From: Flavobacterium sp.
GTDB taxonomy: Bacteria > Bacteroidota > Bacteroidia > Flavobacteriales > Flavobacteriaceae
Assembly (NCBI GenBank): GCA_030153045.1
Contig: JASLID010000079.1
Coordinates: 1 to 23,792, forward strand
Direction of reading: 5' to 3'
Length of the DNA stretch: 23,792 nt
Below are positions 8,654 through 18,363 of the stretch, piece after piece. Numbering within the stretch: the stretch's first letter is position 1; each line of letters begins with the position of its first letter. The translations under genes and the position numbers were made by a program. The notes below the pieces were generated by a model. It was not told the DNA's origin and ran no database searches. It saw only the letters and a list, made by a program, of their open reading frames with translations.

Positions 8654-11600
8654 CAGATTTTAATTTTTTTGGATTGAGATTGTTTATTAATCATATTTTT
8701 AAACTTGTTAGTCACTTCAATTTTGGCACTTATCTCTTCTATGGTTTGAGATTCATACAGTTCCGGTAAAGTCAATTCGAAATCAAACTCTTTATTGATA
8801 TTATTTACTATTGACATTGCCTTAAGAGAATCACCACCCAACTCCAAAAAATTATCTTTGATCCCTATCGGTTTGTTTCCAAAAAAGGTTTTCCAAATTG
8901 TTATCAATCCTTCTTGAATACGATTTCCCGGTTCAACATATTCTGTAGTTAATCGAAGTCTGAAAGCTTCATCAGATGAGAATTCGGTTTCCTGATTTGG
9001 AGAAGATTCAAAAAGAGCGTTATTCTCTTGAAAAAGAGAACTAAAATCTCCATTTTGAATACCGGCCAAACTGCCTGATTTATTATTCAATAATTCTAAG
9101 ACATTAATTCTTGCCGGAAGGCTCGCTTCGTCGAATACATAACCCGGAACCGGAACCTTAGACCATACTGTGTCGTATAAATTTTCAAATTTTATAGTAT
9201 GTCCGGAACTCCATAAAACCCCTAGGTTATTTAACCATTGTTCATAATCGTTTATCTCTTCCCTCTTATTTCTCAGCATTGAAACAGACATTGCTTCTTT
9301 GTCTGAGATTTCGTTTAAGAAATTTGAAAGTGCTTTTCCTGGACCGACTTCTATAAAAACTGCATCTGGCCATGTCTGTAAAACTTGATGTATCCCTTTC
9401 TCAAACAAAACTGTATTTCGGAGATGTTTTACCCAATATTCCGGTGTAACGATTTCATTTTTATCCCATACATTTCCTGTCAAATTTGAAACCATTGGAA
9501 TCTTAGGGGTTGAGAAGTTGATTTTCATTAATTCATTTCGGAAATCCTCTAAAATATCTTCCATCATAAAGGAATGAAATGCATGAGACGTTTTCAGGAT
9601 TGCAAAACTGATATTGCTTTTTTCCAATTGGGATATAGTATCAGACTTACTCACTTCATCACATGCGATAACACATGATTGAGCAGTATTTATAGCTGCA
9701 ATGGAAAATTCAGTTGAAACTACTTTCTGTATGTTTTCAGGAGTTTCTAAAACCGCTATCATAACTCCCGGTTTTGCACTGCTCATTAATTGGGCTCTTT
9801 TGAAAACTATTTTCAGAGCGTCTTCAAAAGTGATGACATCTGCTAGGCATGCGGCAACATATTCTCCGAGACTGTGGCCAATCATACCATTAGGTGATAT
9901 GCCAAAACTCATGATTGTTTTTGCCAATGCATATTCGATGAGGAATAAAATGGGTTGTGTATATAACGTATTATTAATAGCATCCTGATCAATCGTAGTA
10001 TCTTCTCCATATCCTAAAATTGATTTGAAATCAATATTGGAAGTCGCTGACAAAATCTCAAATCCTTGATCCATTATGTCTTTAAACACAACAAGGTTCT
10101 GATAAAGTCCCTTACCCATTTCAAAATACTGAGATCCTTGTCCCGGGAATAAAAAGACTACATTTTTAGAAGTCGTGTTTGGCGTGGCCTTTTTATTTAG
10201 TTGTAATTTTGGTACAACATTTTTCTTATTATGTAATACAACATAATCTCTGTAGGGATAGTTTTTTGATGTTTTATTGTTAACCGAATAACTGATTTGC
10301 TGTTCTGTATTATCTTCCGACTGAGCAATAAAATCAACCAAAGATTCTTTGTGTAATCTTAAAGACTTTTCAGTTTTAGCTGATAAGAAACAAATATTAA
10401 TTGGATTACTGTTATTTTCAACAGGATTAGAATGTTCTTCTAATATTGCATGACAATTAGTACCTCCAATACCAAAACTACTCACGCCTGCTCTGAAAAT
10501 ATCTTCTTTTTGTTCCAAATTCGAAAGTTTTGTATTGACATAAAATGGTCCTTCATGAAAGTTTATTTCCGAATTTGGTGTATCAAAATTTATCGATGGT
10601 GGTATTTGTTTTTTATTTAAAATCAAACAGGTTTTAATAAATCCAGCTATTCCGGCAGCGGCATCTAAATGGCCCATATTTGATTTAACAGCTCCAATGG
10701 CGCATTTTGTATTTTTATTAAATTCAAAAGCTTCATTCAATGCCTCTAATTCGATAGGATCTCCAATTCTCGTTGCTGTTCCATGAGCCTCAACATAGTG
10801 AATTTGGTCAGCTTTCAATCCTGCAATCTTAAGCGCTGTTTTAATACATTCTGCCTGTCCGCTTACACTTGGAGCAGAATATCCGACTTTTCTTTTCCCG
10901 TCATTATTTACAAATGTGGATTTTACAACTGCATATATATAATCTTTATCTCTTACTGCATCTTCATATCGTTTTAAGACAACAGCACCTGCTCCTTCAC
11001 CCCACACAGTACCACTTGATTTTTCATCAAAAGCTCTGCAATGTCCATCTTTTGAGGCAATCATTCCGCCTTCATATAAATATCCTTTAGGTTCTATGGA
11101 TCTAACACTCACACCTCCGGCTACAGCCAATTCACATTCTTTTAAAAGCAATGCTCTACATGCTAAATGAACTGTAGAAAGTGAACTCGAACAAGCTGTA
11201 TCAATGTAGAAACTAGGTCCTTTTAATCCTAACTTATAAGATATCAGTGTGCTGATAAACTCTTTATTGGCATATTTTTCTGTTAAGAATTTTGATGCTT
11301 TCCCTCCCGGATACATCATTTCAAATATTCTCCAATTTAAATTATCCGAAGATGACAGGTATAAGCCTGTTATTTGATTATCTCCTTCAATATAACCTGC
11401 ATCATCTAATGCGCGATATACTTGCTGATGCATAATTCTAACTTGAGGATCCATATATTTTGCTTCCTCATCTGTATATCCGAAAAAATTATAATCAAAT
11501 TTATCTTCGGAATCAACACGTGAAATTGCAGGAACATAATTTGGATTACCTGAAAGTATTTGATCCTGCTGTTCTTTATCTAAAAACTCAATTAATTCTT

Positions 11601-11703
11601 TTCCTTCTATTAAATTATTCCAAAACTCAGCTATGTTAGCCGATTTTGGAAACATTCCTGATATTCCAATTACAGCTATATCTTTTTTTCTATTCTCAGT
11701 CAT
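8653..11703 (-). CDS. Type I PKS module, KS-AT-ACP (malonyl), no reductive domains
   Basis: A complete PKS module of 1016 residues that should extend the threonyl chain by one C2 unit and leave a beta-ketone. The ketosynthase (about 5-425) has Cys171 in DTACSSS, His307 in EAHGTAT and His345 in KSNMGH. The acyltransferase (about 515-835) has GQGSQ, nucleophile Ser611 in GHSLGE, and HAFH at 707-710, the malonyl-CoA signature rather than YASH of methylmalonyl types. After a linker of about 75 residues comes the carrier domain with Ser959 in GGDSL. There is no room for a ketoreductase or dehydratase. It begins 11 bases after the threonine-module stop and overlaps the serine module by one base. 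The N-terminus (MTENRKKD) is basic and follows a protein ending in MDSMVDLF. The C-terminus is basic, SQSKKIKI. All catalytic residues I can check are present. Confidence 0.95.
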   Translation of the reverse strand: MTENRKKDIAVIGISGMFPKSANIAEFWNNLIEGKELIEFLDKEQQDQILSGNPNYVPAISRVDSEDKFDYNFFGYTDEEAKYMDPQVRIMHQQVYRALDDAGYIEGDNQITGLYLSSSDNLNWRIFEMMYPGGKASKFLTEKYANKEFISTLISYKLGLKGPSFYIDTACSSSLSTVHLACRALLLKECELAVAGGVSVRSIEPKGYLYEGGMIASKDGHCRAFDEKSSGTVWGEGAGAVVLKRYEDAVRDKDYIYAVVKSTFVNNDGKRKVGYSAPSVSGQAECIKTALKIAGLKADQIHYVEAHGTATRIGDPIELEALNEAFEFNKNTKCAIGAVKSNMGHLDAAAGIAGFIKTCLILNKKQIPPSINFDTPNSEINFHEGPFYVNTKLSNLEQKEDIFRAGVSSFGIGGTNCHAILEEHSNPVENNSNPINICFLSAKTEKSLRLHKESLVDFIAQSEDNTEQQISYSVNNKTSKNYPYRDYVVLHNKKNVVPKLQLNKKATPNTTSKNVVFLFPGQGSQYFEMGKGLYQNLVVFKDIMDQGFEILSATSNIDFKSILGYGEDTTIDQDAINNTLYTQPILFLIEYALAKTIMSFGISPNGMIGHSLGEYVAACLADVITFEDALKIVFKRAQLMSSAKPGVMIAVLETPENIQKVVSTEFSIAAINTAQSCVIACDEVSKSDTISQLEKSNISFAILKTSHAFHSFMMEDILEDFRNELMKINFSTPKIPMVSNLTGNVWDKNEIVTPEYWVKHLRNTVLFEKGIHQVLQTWPDAVFIEVGPGKALSNFLNEISDKEAMSVSMLRNKREEINDYEQWLNNLGVLWSSGHTIKFENLYDTVWSKVPVPGYVFDEASLPARINVLELLNNKSGSLAGIQNGDFSSLFQENNALFESSPNQETEFSSDEAFRLRLTTEYVEPGNRIQEGLITIWKTFFGNKPIGIKDNFLELGGDSLKAMSIVNNINKEFDFELTLPELYESQTIEEISAKIEVTNKFKNMINKQSQSKKIKI

Positions 11704-11714
11704 TATTCGTGTTA

Positions 11715-14700
11715 TTAAAATAAATCAACCATTGAATCCATATCTTCAGATACATTTTCGTGAAACGCATCTGATTTATCCTCTTTTTTATCAAGTAAAT
11801 TTTCCACCAACATTTTTACATTTGGAAACTGAAACAAATCCAATAACTTTACTTCAATATTCAAATCCTTCTTAATTATTTTTGTCACTTTTACAATCGA
11901 AAGAGAGTTTAATCCGATTTCAAAAAAATTATCGGTTACTCCCACTTTACCTTGATTTATAGGTGTCATTTCGTTTACAATTGCTAAAATTTGTTCTTCC
12001 AGTTCATTTTGAGGGGCAACATACGTTTTCAGGACTGCATCGTTTCCGGTAACGTTTGGTAATGCTTTTCTGTTTACTTTCCCATTGGAAGTCAATGGTA
12101 GCTCTTCCAAGTGAACGAAATAACTTGGGATCATATAGTCTGGTAATTTACCCAGTAAAAAACTACGCAGTTCAGATTTATCAATGTCCGAAGTCGATAC
12201 CAAATAAGCAACCAGTAGTTTCTCTTGACCGTTCTCTTTTACATCTACAACTACTTGTTTCAAATCTTCTGAATACTGTAAAACAGCATTCTCAATATCA
12301 CCTAATTCAATCCTATAGCCTCGAATTTTTACTTGTTGGTCTTTCCTTCCTAAATATTCAATGTTCCCGTCGGCTAACCAACATGCTAAATCCCCCGAAT
12401 CATACAAGCGTTCACCTTCGATAAAAGGATTTGGGATAAACTTTTTGGCTGTTAATTCCGGAAGGTTTAAATAACCACGGGCCAAACCTGATCCTGCTAC
12501 ATATAATTCACCCGTAACACCAATTGGAACCATATTCTTATTGGCATCTAAGATGTAGCAATTTAATGTTGGGATTGGTTTACCTATATTGGATTGTTCG
12601 GAGAGTATCTCTTTCTCTCCTATTTCTTTAAATGTAACATGCACAGTAGTCTCAGTTATACCATACATATTAATCAATTTTGTATTAGGATATTTCTTAT
12701 GCCAATCTGATAACAATGCAGGATTTAAAGCTTCACCTCCAAAAATGACATATCTGAGTGTATTGCATTTCTTTTCCTCTGCTGTCTCATTATTGATTAA
12801 ATTATAAAATGAGGAAGGTGTTTGATTTAATATTGTTACCGACTGCTTGTCTAATAATTCTAGAAATTCAGGTGTGTTTTGAGCAATCAATTTTGGGACT
12901 ACAACCAATTTACCTCCAAATAGCAATGCTCCATACATTTCCCAAACGGAAAAATCAAAAGCATAAGAATGGAACATTGTCCAAACATCTTTCTCACTAA
13001 AATCAAACAATGGTTTATCGGTAAAAAATAACCTTACAACATTTTTATGTTCGAGTAATGTTCCTTTAGGATTTCCTGTTGTCCCCGAAGTATAAATAAC
13101 GTATATCAAATCGTCTGGAGAATTGATTTTTAGAGGATTTAAGATCGAATATTCTTCTTGATATCTATAAAATAAGTCTAATTCATCATCATCAATAACA
13201 AGCTTGCTGTTACTATCTTTTTCAATGTATTCGATTCTCTCTTGCGGAATAGCTGGATCAATTGGGACATACGCTCCTCCCGATTTTAAGATTCCTAAAA
13301 TCGAAATGATCATTTTCTCACTTCGCTCCAGTTTGATTCCAACTAAATCATCCGGTTTTACCGCATAGTTTTCTCTTAAATAATGAGCTAATTGGTTTGC
13401 TTCCTCATTAAGTTCTTTGTACGTTAATGCAATATCTTCAAAAACAACTGCTACATTGTTTGGGGTTTTGGCAGCTTGTTCTTCAAATAAATCAACTATC
13501 GTTTTATCCTTTGGATAATCAACATTTGTGTCGGTAAAATCAACCAATAGCTGTTGTTTTTCCGCATCTGTCAAATAATCTATTTCCTGAATAAGCATTT
13601 CAGACTGTACTAAAGCTTTTGTAGAAAAATTATCAAAATGAGAAAAAATACGTTCAATTAATGATGCATCATAAATATCTGTATTGTATTCTATATTTAA
13701 TTCCAATTGATTAATTGTTTCCGAAAAATTAAAACTGATATCAAATTGGGAAGTTTTTTTGTGAAGGTCATACTTTTCAAAAGAAAGATTGTCAGCATCT
13801 TCTTTTTTACTTCCTAAGTTAAGTAAGGATTGATTTTGGTAAACAACCATGACATCAAATAAAACAGAACGTCTTAAATCTCTTTTCACATTCAGTTTGC
13901 TTACCAGTTCGTCTAGCGAATACATTTGATGTTCATTTGCTGCTATTAAATTGTCTTTTTCAATTTGTAAAAGCTCAGCAAAAGTCTTTTTTTCATCAAA
14001 CTGGGTTCTTATGGCCAATGTATTCACATATAATCCGATCTGGTTTTCCAAATCGGGATGTTCCCTGCCTGCGATTGGCGTTCCTACTATGATATCATCC
14101 TGACCCGAATAACGGTATAATAACGCTTTGATAACAGTCATCAAAGTTGTAAACAAAGTCACTCCGTTTTCTTCCGAAAACAACTTCATTTTAGTAGTAA
14201 GTTCTTCTGAAAATGTATACGAAATATCATTACCGTTAAAAGTCTGAATAGCCGGTCTTGGTCGGGAACTAGGTAAAGTAAGCGGAATTAAATCGCCTGA
14301 AAATTTTTCTACCCAATAATTCTCGGATTCCTGATACTTTACATTTTGCTTCTCTGCTTCCAGCCACACAGCATAATCTTTATACTGAATTGGGAGTGCC
14401 GGAACAGCATTTTCTTTTCCTGCCAATAAATTATTGTAACGCTGGACAATCTCAGAAACCATTAATTCCATAGACCATCCATCACTTATAATATGATGCA
14501 TGCTTAATAAGAAGACATACTCATTATCAGCAATCTTAATTAATGATACGCGAACAAGAGGCCCATTTTCAAGGTCAAAAGCCTCCTTATTTTTAAGTTC
14601 AAGATAATTCTCTACTTTCTGATGACAGTCCGCTTGACCCGAAAAATCAGGCTGTTCTATAGTAAAATCAATCTCATTTAATCCTACGATAATTTGCCTT

Positions 14701-15116
14701 ACTTCCTGGGTTTGATCATCTGATCTGAATACAGTTCTCAGAATTTCATGACGCCCAATAAGTTCTTTGAATGATTTTTCAAAATAAGCTACATTTAGTT
14801 CTCCTGTTAATTTGGTAACAAAAGACATATTGTACGCTTGTGATCCTCCTTCAAACTGGCTTAACACCCATAATCTATTTTGAGAAGAAGTCAAAGGATA
14901 GCTGTCCATTTCAGCAGTTTTCGGAATTGCCTGATACTTCTTAAAATTTGTTTTTTGCAGTATCGTTTTTTTCAATTCTTCTTTATGCTCTTTTAACGAT
15001 TCAAAAAGTTTATCATCAATTCCTGCTTCGGGCAACTGGCATAAAAGCTTATCCCCTTTCACAGAAAGTTTTACATTATTATCAAGTAATTCTTTTAATA
15101 ATATCTCTATACTCAT
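11715..15116 (-). CDS. NRPS module, docking-C-A(Thr)-PCP
   Basis: A complete NRPS module of 1133 residues predicted to activate threonine and condense it with the preceding polyketide-extended chain. Order: TubC docking domain (about 1-55); condensation domain (about 73-520) with His207, His208 and Asp212 in HHIISDG; adenylation domain (about 540-1020); carrier domain with Ser1071 in IGLNSL, where Leu-Asn replaces the common Gly-His. The pocket residues aligned by eye are Asp721, Phe722, Trp725, Asn764, Ile791, Gly793, Met817, Val825, His826 and Lys1013, giving DFWNIGMVHK, the classic threonine code. The A5 motif is NMYGITETTVH, a form seen in threonine activators. The ATP loop TSGTTGNPKG and Lys1013 in NGKVNR are intact. 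There is no epimerase. The ATG overlaps the upstream TGA as ATGA, so the two genes are probably translated in tandem. The acidic tail ending MDSMVDLF may dock to the next KS. Confidence 0.95.
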   Translation of the reverse strand: MSIEILLKELLDNNVKLSVKGDKLLCQLPEAGIDDKLFESLKEHKEELKKTILQKTNFKKYQAIPKTAEMDSYPLTSSQNRLWVLSQFEGGSQAYNMSFVTKLTGELNVAYFEKSFKELIGRHEILRTVFRSDDQTQEVRQIIVGLNEIDFTIEQPDFSGQADCHQKVENYLELKNKEAFDLENGPLVRVSLIKIADNEYVFLLSMHHIISDGWSMELMVSEIVQRYNNLLAGKENAVPALPIQYKDYAVWLEAEKQNVKYQESENYWVEKFSGDLIPLTLPSSRPRPAIQTFNGNDISYTFSEELTTKMKLFSEENGVTLFTTLMTVIKALLYRYSGQDDIIVGTPIAGREHPDLENQIGLYVNTLAIRTQFDEKKTFAELLQIEKDNLIAANEHQMYSLDELVSKLNVKRDLRRSVLFDVMVVYQNQSLLNLGSKKEDADNLSFEKYDLHKKTSQFDISFNFSETINQLELNIEYNTDIYDASLIERIFSHFDNFSTKALVQSEMLIQEIDYLTDAEKQQLLVDFTDTNVDYPKDKTIVDLFEEQAAKTPNNVAVVFEDIALTYKELNEEANQLAHYLRENYAVKPDDLVGIKLERSEKMIISILGILKSGGAYVPIDPAIPQERIEYIEKDSNSKLVIDDDELDLFYRYQEEYSILNPLKINSPDDLIYVIYTSGTTGNPKGTLLEHKNVVRLFFTDKPLFDFSEKDVWTMFHSYAFDFSVWEMYGALLFGGKLVVVPKLIAQNTPEFLELLDKQSVTILNQTPSSFYNLINNETAEEKKCNTLRYVIFGGEALNPALLSDWHKKYPNTKLINMYGITETTVHVTFKEIGEKEILSEQSNIGKPIPTLNCYILDANKNMVPIGVTGELYVAGSGLARGYLNLPELTAKKFIPNPFIEGERLYDSGDLACWLADGNIEYLGRKDQQVKIRGYRIELGDIENAVLQYSEDLKQVVVDVKENGQEKLLVAYLVSTSDIDKSELRSFLLGKLPDYMIPSYFVHLEELPLTSNGKVNRKALPNVTGNDAVLKTYVAPQNELEEQILAIVNEMTPINQGKVGVTDNFFEIGLNSLSIVKVTKIIKKDLNIEVKLLDLFQFPNVKMLVENLLDKKEDKSDAFHENVSEDMDSMVDLF
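14952..15116 (-). other. TubC-type N-terminal docking domain (threonine module)
   Basis: Residues about 1-55 show the TubC fold pattern: IEILLKELLDNN, then a hairpin KLSVKGDKLLCQL, then a helix ending in KEHKEELKKTIL. Here the hairpin carries basic residues, and the upstream PKS protein ends in an acidic tail (IEIENNTIDNNFIEL). This is the opposite polarity to the pair at the serine module. Confidence 0.75.
15113..15116 (-). promoter_or_regulatory. ATGA stop-start overlap (translational coupling)
   Basis: On the minus strand the ATG of the threonine module (15116..15114) shares its last two bases with the TGA of the PKS gene (15115..15113). Together with the one-base TGATG overlap at 8651..8655, this favours near-equal production of adjacent module proteins. 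Confidence 0.7.
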
Positions 15117-18100
15117 AATTCAATGAAATTATTATCAATAGTATTATTTTCTATTTCGATAGATTCAACCAGTTCATTAATTGCAATTTTTGAATCTATT
15201 AAGACTGCCAATTCTTTTATCGATACGCACTCTGACAATTCCCTGAATATTAATGTGATTTCAAACACATCAGATAATTGAGTTAATAACTTTGTGGCCA
15301 ATAAAGAATTCCCTCCCACTTCAAAGTAGTTATCCAGTATACCTACCGGTTGATATCCCAAAATACTGCCCCAATGCTCTGCTATAATTTTCTCTGCAGT
15401 TGTTGCAGGTTCAACAAATACGTTGCTAACATTTCTCTTCTCATTGAATTTTATAAGATCCGAGGTGACTTCTTCACTCTCAAATACAGTTTCATCGTAC
15501 ATGGCTTCAATAGTGCCGTTTATACTATTTTCTGATGGAAAAAGCTTTTTAATGTTATTTAAATATTCGGTATGCAATTGGTTTAAATCGCTTAATTTTT
15601 CATCCGAAATTGTATTAAAATCAGCAAGTTCAATTTCTATTGAAGCTCTGAGCCTGTCCTTCTGATAGTTTTTATTTGTATAATGATACGATTGTGCTAT
15701 TTCTGAGAAATTCTCGTAATTGATATTAACTTTTGGTTTCCAAAATCTGCTTTTCGAAAAAACATAACCTGGCATCGAAACCCTATTTCCTCCATGAATT
15801 TCAGGCAAATCGAACACTAATCCTTTTGCAAAAAGAATTGCTTTTGCTGTATAGAAATTATCTTGAGAAATGTTGTTATTTGACTGTTTTGGAAGAACAC
15901 TAACCGTGTTAATCCCGTTATTAAAAATAGATTTAATAAAAGACGATAAACCATTTCCGGGACCTACTTCAATGAAAACTGGGTTTGAAAAATAGTCTGC
16001 TGCATTTTTTGCGGCCTGTACAAACTTAACCGGATTAATAATCTGATCCAGCCAATACGAAACAGAACAAAATTCCTCCTGTTCAACTTGATTACCTGTA
16101 TATGTTGAAAAAATTACAGAATCAAAGTTTTTAAATTCGACCTGGGATAGAATCGTCTCAAATTCAGCCAATGCATTGCGCATCATTTGTGTATGGTAGG
16201 CGTGCGAAACTTTTAATTTTCTGTATCCGATGCTGTTTTGCTCCAATAACACCGATTGTCTGTTAATATCTTCTTTTTGACCTCCTATTACAATACTCTC
16301 ATCTGTATTAAATGCACAAACTGAGATTGAATCCAATAGCAAAGACTTCAGGTTTTCTTCGGTAGATTGAACCAAAAGCATTGCTCCTTCGGACATTGAC
16401 CCCATTAATCTTCCACGGTGGTAAACCAGTTTTAGTGCATCATCCAAGGAAATACATTCGGTAATGCAAGCTGCTACATATTCGCCTAAACTGTGACCAA
16501 TGACAGCATTTGGCTTAATACCAACTCTCATTAATTCCTTAGCAAGACAATATTCAACTATAAATAATGCTACTTGGGTATTTTCGGTTTGGTCTAACAA
16601 ATCACTTTCTTCTGAAAAAATGATTTCTTTAAAGTTGGTCTGGGATAACGATTTCAGATACCCAAAACAGTAATCCATGTCATTTTTGAAGGCTGCCTTA
16701 TTTTGGTATAATTCCAAAGCCATATCAGTATACTGACTTCCCTGTCCCGGAAACATAAAAATGCTTTGCGATGTTTGACCGTACCCTTCATAACAACCAT
16801 CATTTTGTGATCCGTTTAATTGAGCTTTCAGTTCCTCTTTGTCCTTGCAAACAGTACTAAATCTGTGAGGCATTACTTTTCGTCCATATAGACTTGTAAA
16901 CTCTAAATCAGCAAGATTCATATTAGGGTTTGCATCAATATATTTGGCAAGATTTTCTTTTTGTAACTGAAGGTTTTCTTTATTTAAAGATGATAAGGCA
17001 ACTACATAAGGACGTTCAGCAGTTTCTTTTTCAACAATCACAGGAGGTTGCTCAATTATCAAATGGACATTTGTACCACCAACACCCAAAGAGGTAACAC
17101 CGGCTCTGCGAAGTTCAAAATGTTCTGGCCATTCAGCATTTTTCTGACTCACATAAAAAGGTGAAGTATTTAGATTTAAGGCTGGATTTGCTTCCGAAAA
17201 GTTAAGACTTGGCACCAAAACACCTTTATTAACACATAAAGTAGCCTTTATAATTGAAGCTATACCGGCTGCTGCATCCAAATGTCCTATATTACTTTTT
17301 ACAGAACCGATTGCGCAATATTGATTCTCATTTGTAAACTCACGGAATGCTTCAGTCAGCGCCGAAACTTCTATTGGATCACCGATATAAGTTCCCGTAC
17401 CATGAGCCTCGATCATACCAATGGTTTCTGGATTTATATCTGCTATTGACAAAGCTTCCAAAACCACATCACGTTGAAAATCAACACTTGGAGTGGTATA
17501 TCCTTGCTTATTTGCACCATCATTATTTACGGCACTTCCTTTGATCAATGCATAAATATGATCATTATCCCTAACAGCATCTGTGGCTCTTTTCAATACA
17601 ATTGAACCTACACCATCACCACTGATTGTTCCACTTGCCTTACTATCAAAAGGACGGCAAACTCCATCTTTAGAATAGATAGACTCGGGCATGTGTATGT
17701 AACCGATCTTCTCATCTGAATCAAAAGAAACTCCTCCGGCCAAAGCCATATCGCATTCATAGCTTAACAAACTTTGACAGGCTAAATGAACCGCAAGTAA
17801 TGAAGTAGAACAGGCAGTTTGAACACTAAATGCTGGACCTGTCAAGTTTAACTTATACGAAATCCATGTGGCTAAAAAGTCTTTTTCATTTAAAATTCTG
17901 TACATTAATAGATCTGCTTGTTCGTTAAGAGTACTTGACTTCAAAACGCTCATCAGATATGAGTTTGTGGACATCCCACAAAAATTACCAACTGATCCTT
18001 CAAGTCGGTTTACATCATAACCGGCATCCTCAATTGCATGCCAACTGGTTTGGAGCAACAACCTGATTTGCGGATCCATAATAGTGGCTTCACTATTTGC

Positions 18101-18355
18101 CAACCCAAAAAAATCAGCATCAAAATACTTGGCATCGGCAAGCTTTGAACTTGCATTAACAAAACGCTTGTGGTTTAGAATTTCTTTGGAAACACCTGAA
18201 GCAATAATTTCTTCTTCAGATGCTTTGTTGATGCTGTTCACACCATCAACCAGATTTTGCCAATATTCCTGTATATTTTTAGCATCCGGAAAGCGTCCTG
18301 CCATTCCTATGATTGCTATATCATTTTCGTTAACTTGTTTCATCTTTTCCAACAT
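15113..18355 (-). CDS. Type I PKS module, KS-AT-ACP (malonyl), no reductive domains
   Basis: A complete PKS module of 1080 residues that should take the modified glycyl chain and add one unreduced C2 unit. The ketosynthase (about 10-435) has Cys182 in QTACSTS, His318 in EAHGTGT and His358 in KSNIGH. The acyltransferase (about 530-850) has GQGSQ, Ser622 in GHSLGE, and HAYH at 718-721, close to the malonyl-type HAFH. After a post-AT linker (MPGYVF) comes an unusually long, charged, partly helical stretch (about 873-980), then the carrier domain with Ser1016 in GGNSL. That stretch is too short for a ketoreductase and shows no Rossmann motif. The start is the ATG at 18355, 8 bases after the glycine-module stop; an in-frame ATG four codons later (18343) is possible. 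The C-terminus is acidic and hydrophobic (TIDNNFIEL). Confidence 0.95.
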   Translation of the reverse strand: MLEKMKQVNENDIAIIGMAGRFPDAKNIQEYWQNLVDGVNSINKASEEEIIASGVSKEILNHKRFVNASSKLADAKYFDADFFGLANSEATIMDPQIRLLLQTSWHAIEDAGYDVNRLEGSVGNFCGMSTNSYLMSVLKSSTLNEQADLLMYRILNEKDFLATWISYKLNLTGPAFSVQTACSTSLLAVHLACQSLLSYECDMALAGGVSFDSDEKIGYIHMPESIYSKDGVCRPFDSKASGTISGDGVGSIVLKRATDAVRDNDHIYALIKGSAVNNDGANKQGYTTPSVDFQRDVVLEALSIADINPETIGMIEAHGTGTYIGDPIEVSALTEAFREFTNENQYCAIGSVKSNIGHLDAAAGIASIIKATLCVNKGVLVPSLNFSEANPALNLNTSPFYVSQKNAEWPEHFELRRAGVTSLGVGGTNVHLIIEQPPVIVEKETAERPYVVALSSLNKENLQLQKENLAKYIDANPNMNLADLEFTSLYGRKVMPHRFSTVCKDKEELKAQLNGSQNDGCYEGYGQTSQSIFMFPGQGSQYTDMALELYQNKAAFKNDMDYCFGYLKSLSQTNFKEIIFSEESDLLDQTENTQVALFIVEYCLAKELMRVGIKPNAVIGHSLGEYVAACITECISLDDALKLVYHRGRLMGSMSEGAMLLVQSTEENLKSLLLDSISVCAFNTDESIVIGGQKEDINRQSVLLEQNSIGYRKLKVSHAYHTQMMRNALAEFETILSQVEFKNFDSVIFSTYTGNQVEQEEFCSVSYWLDQIINPVKFVQAAKNAADYFSNPVFIEVGPGNGLSSFIKSIFNNGINTVSVLPKQSNNNISQDNFYTAKAILFAKGLVFDLPEIHGGNRVSMPGYVFSKSRFWKPKVNINYENFSEIAQSYHYTNKNYQKDRLRASIEIELADFNTISDEKLSDLNQLHTEYLNNIKKLFPSENSINGTIEAMYDETVFESEEVTSDLIKFNEKRNVSNVFVEPATTAEKIIAEHWGSILGYQPVGILDNYFEVGGNSLLATKLLTQLSDVFEITLIFRELSECVSIKELAVLIDSKIAINELVESIEIENNTIDNNFIEL

Positions 18356-18363
18356 GGTATCAA

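Noticed and set aside
8880..8960. A hidden ketoreductase between AT and carrier in the 8653..11703 protein
   Set aside because: Only about 75 residues separate the AT from the carrier domain and no nucleotide-binding glycine motif is present.
8653..18355. A trans-AT polyketide system
   Set aside because: Both complete PKS modules carry intact malonyl-type ATs in cis; only the last module would need outside loading.
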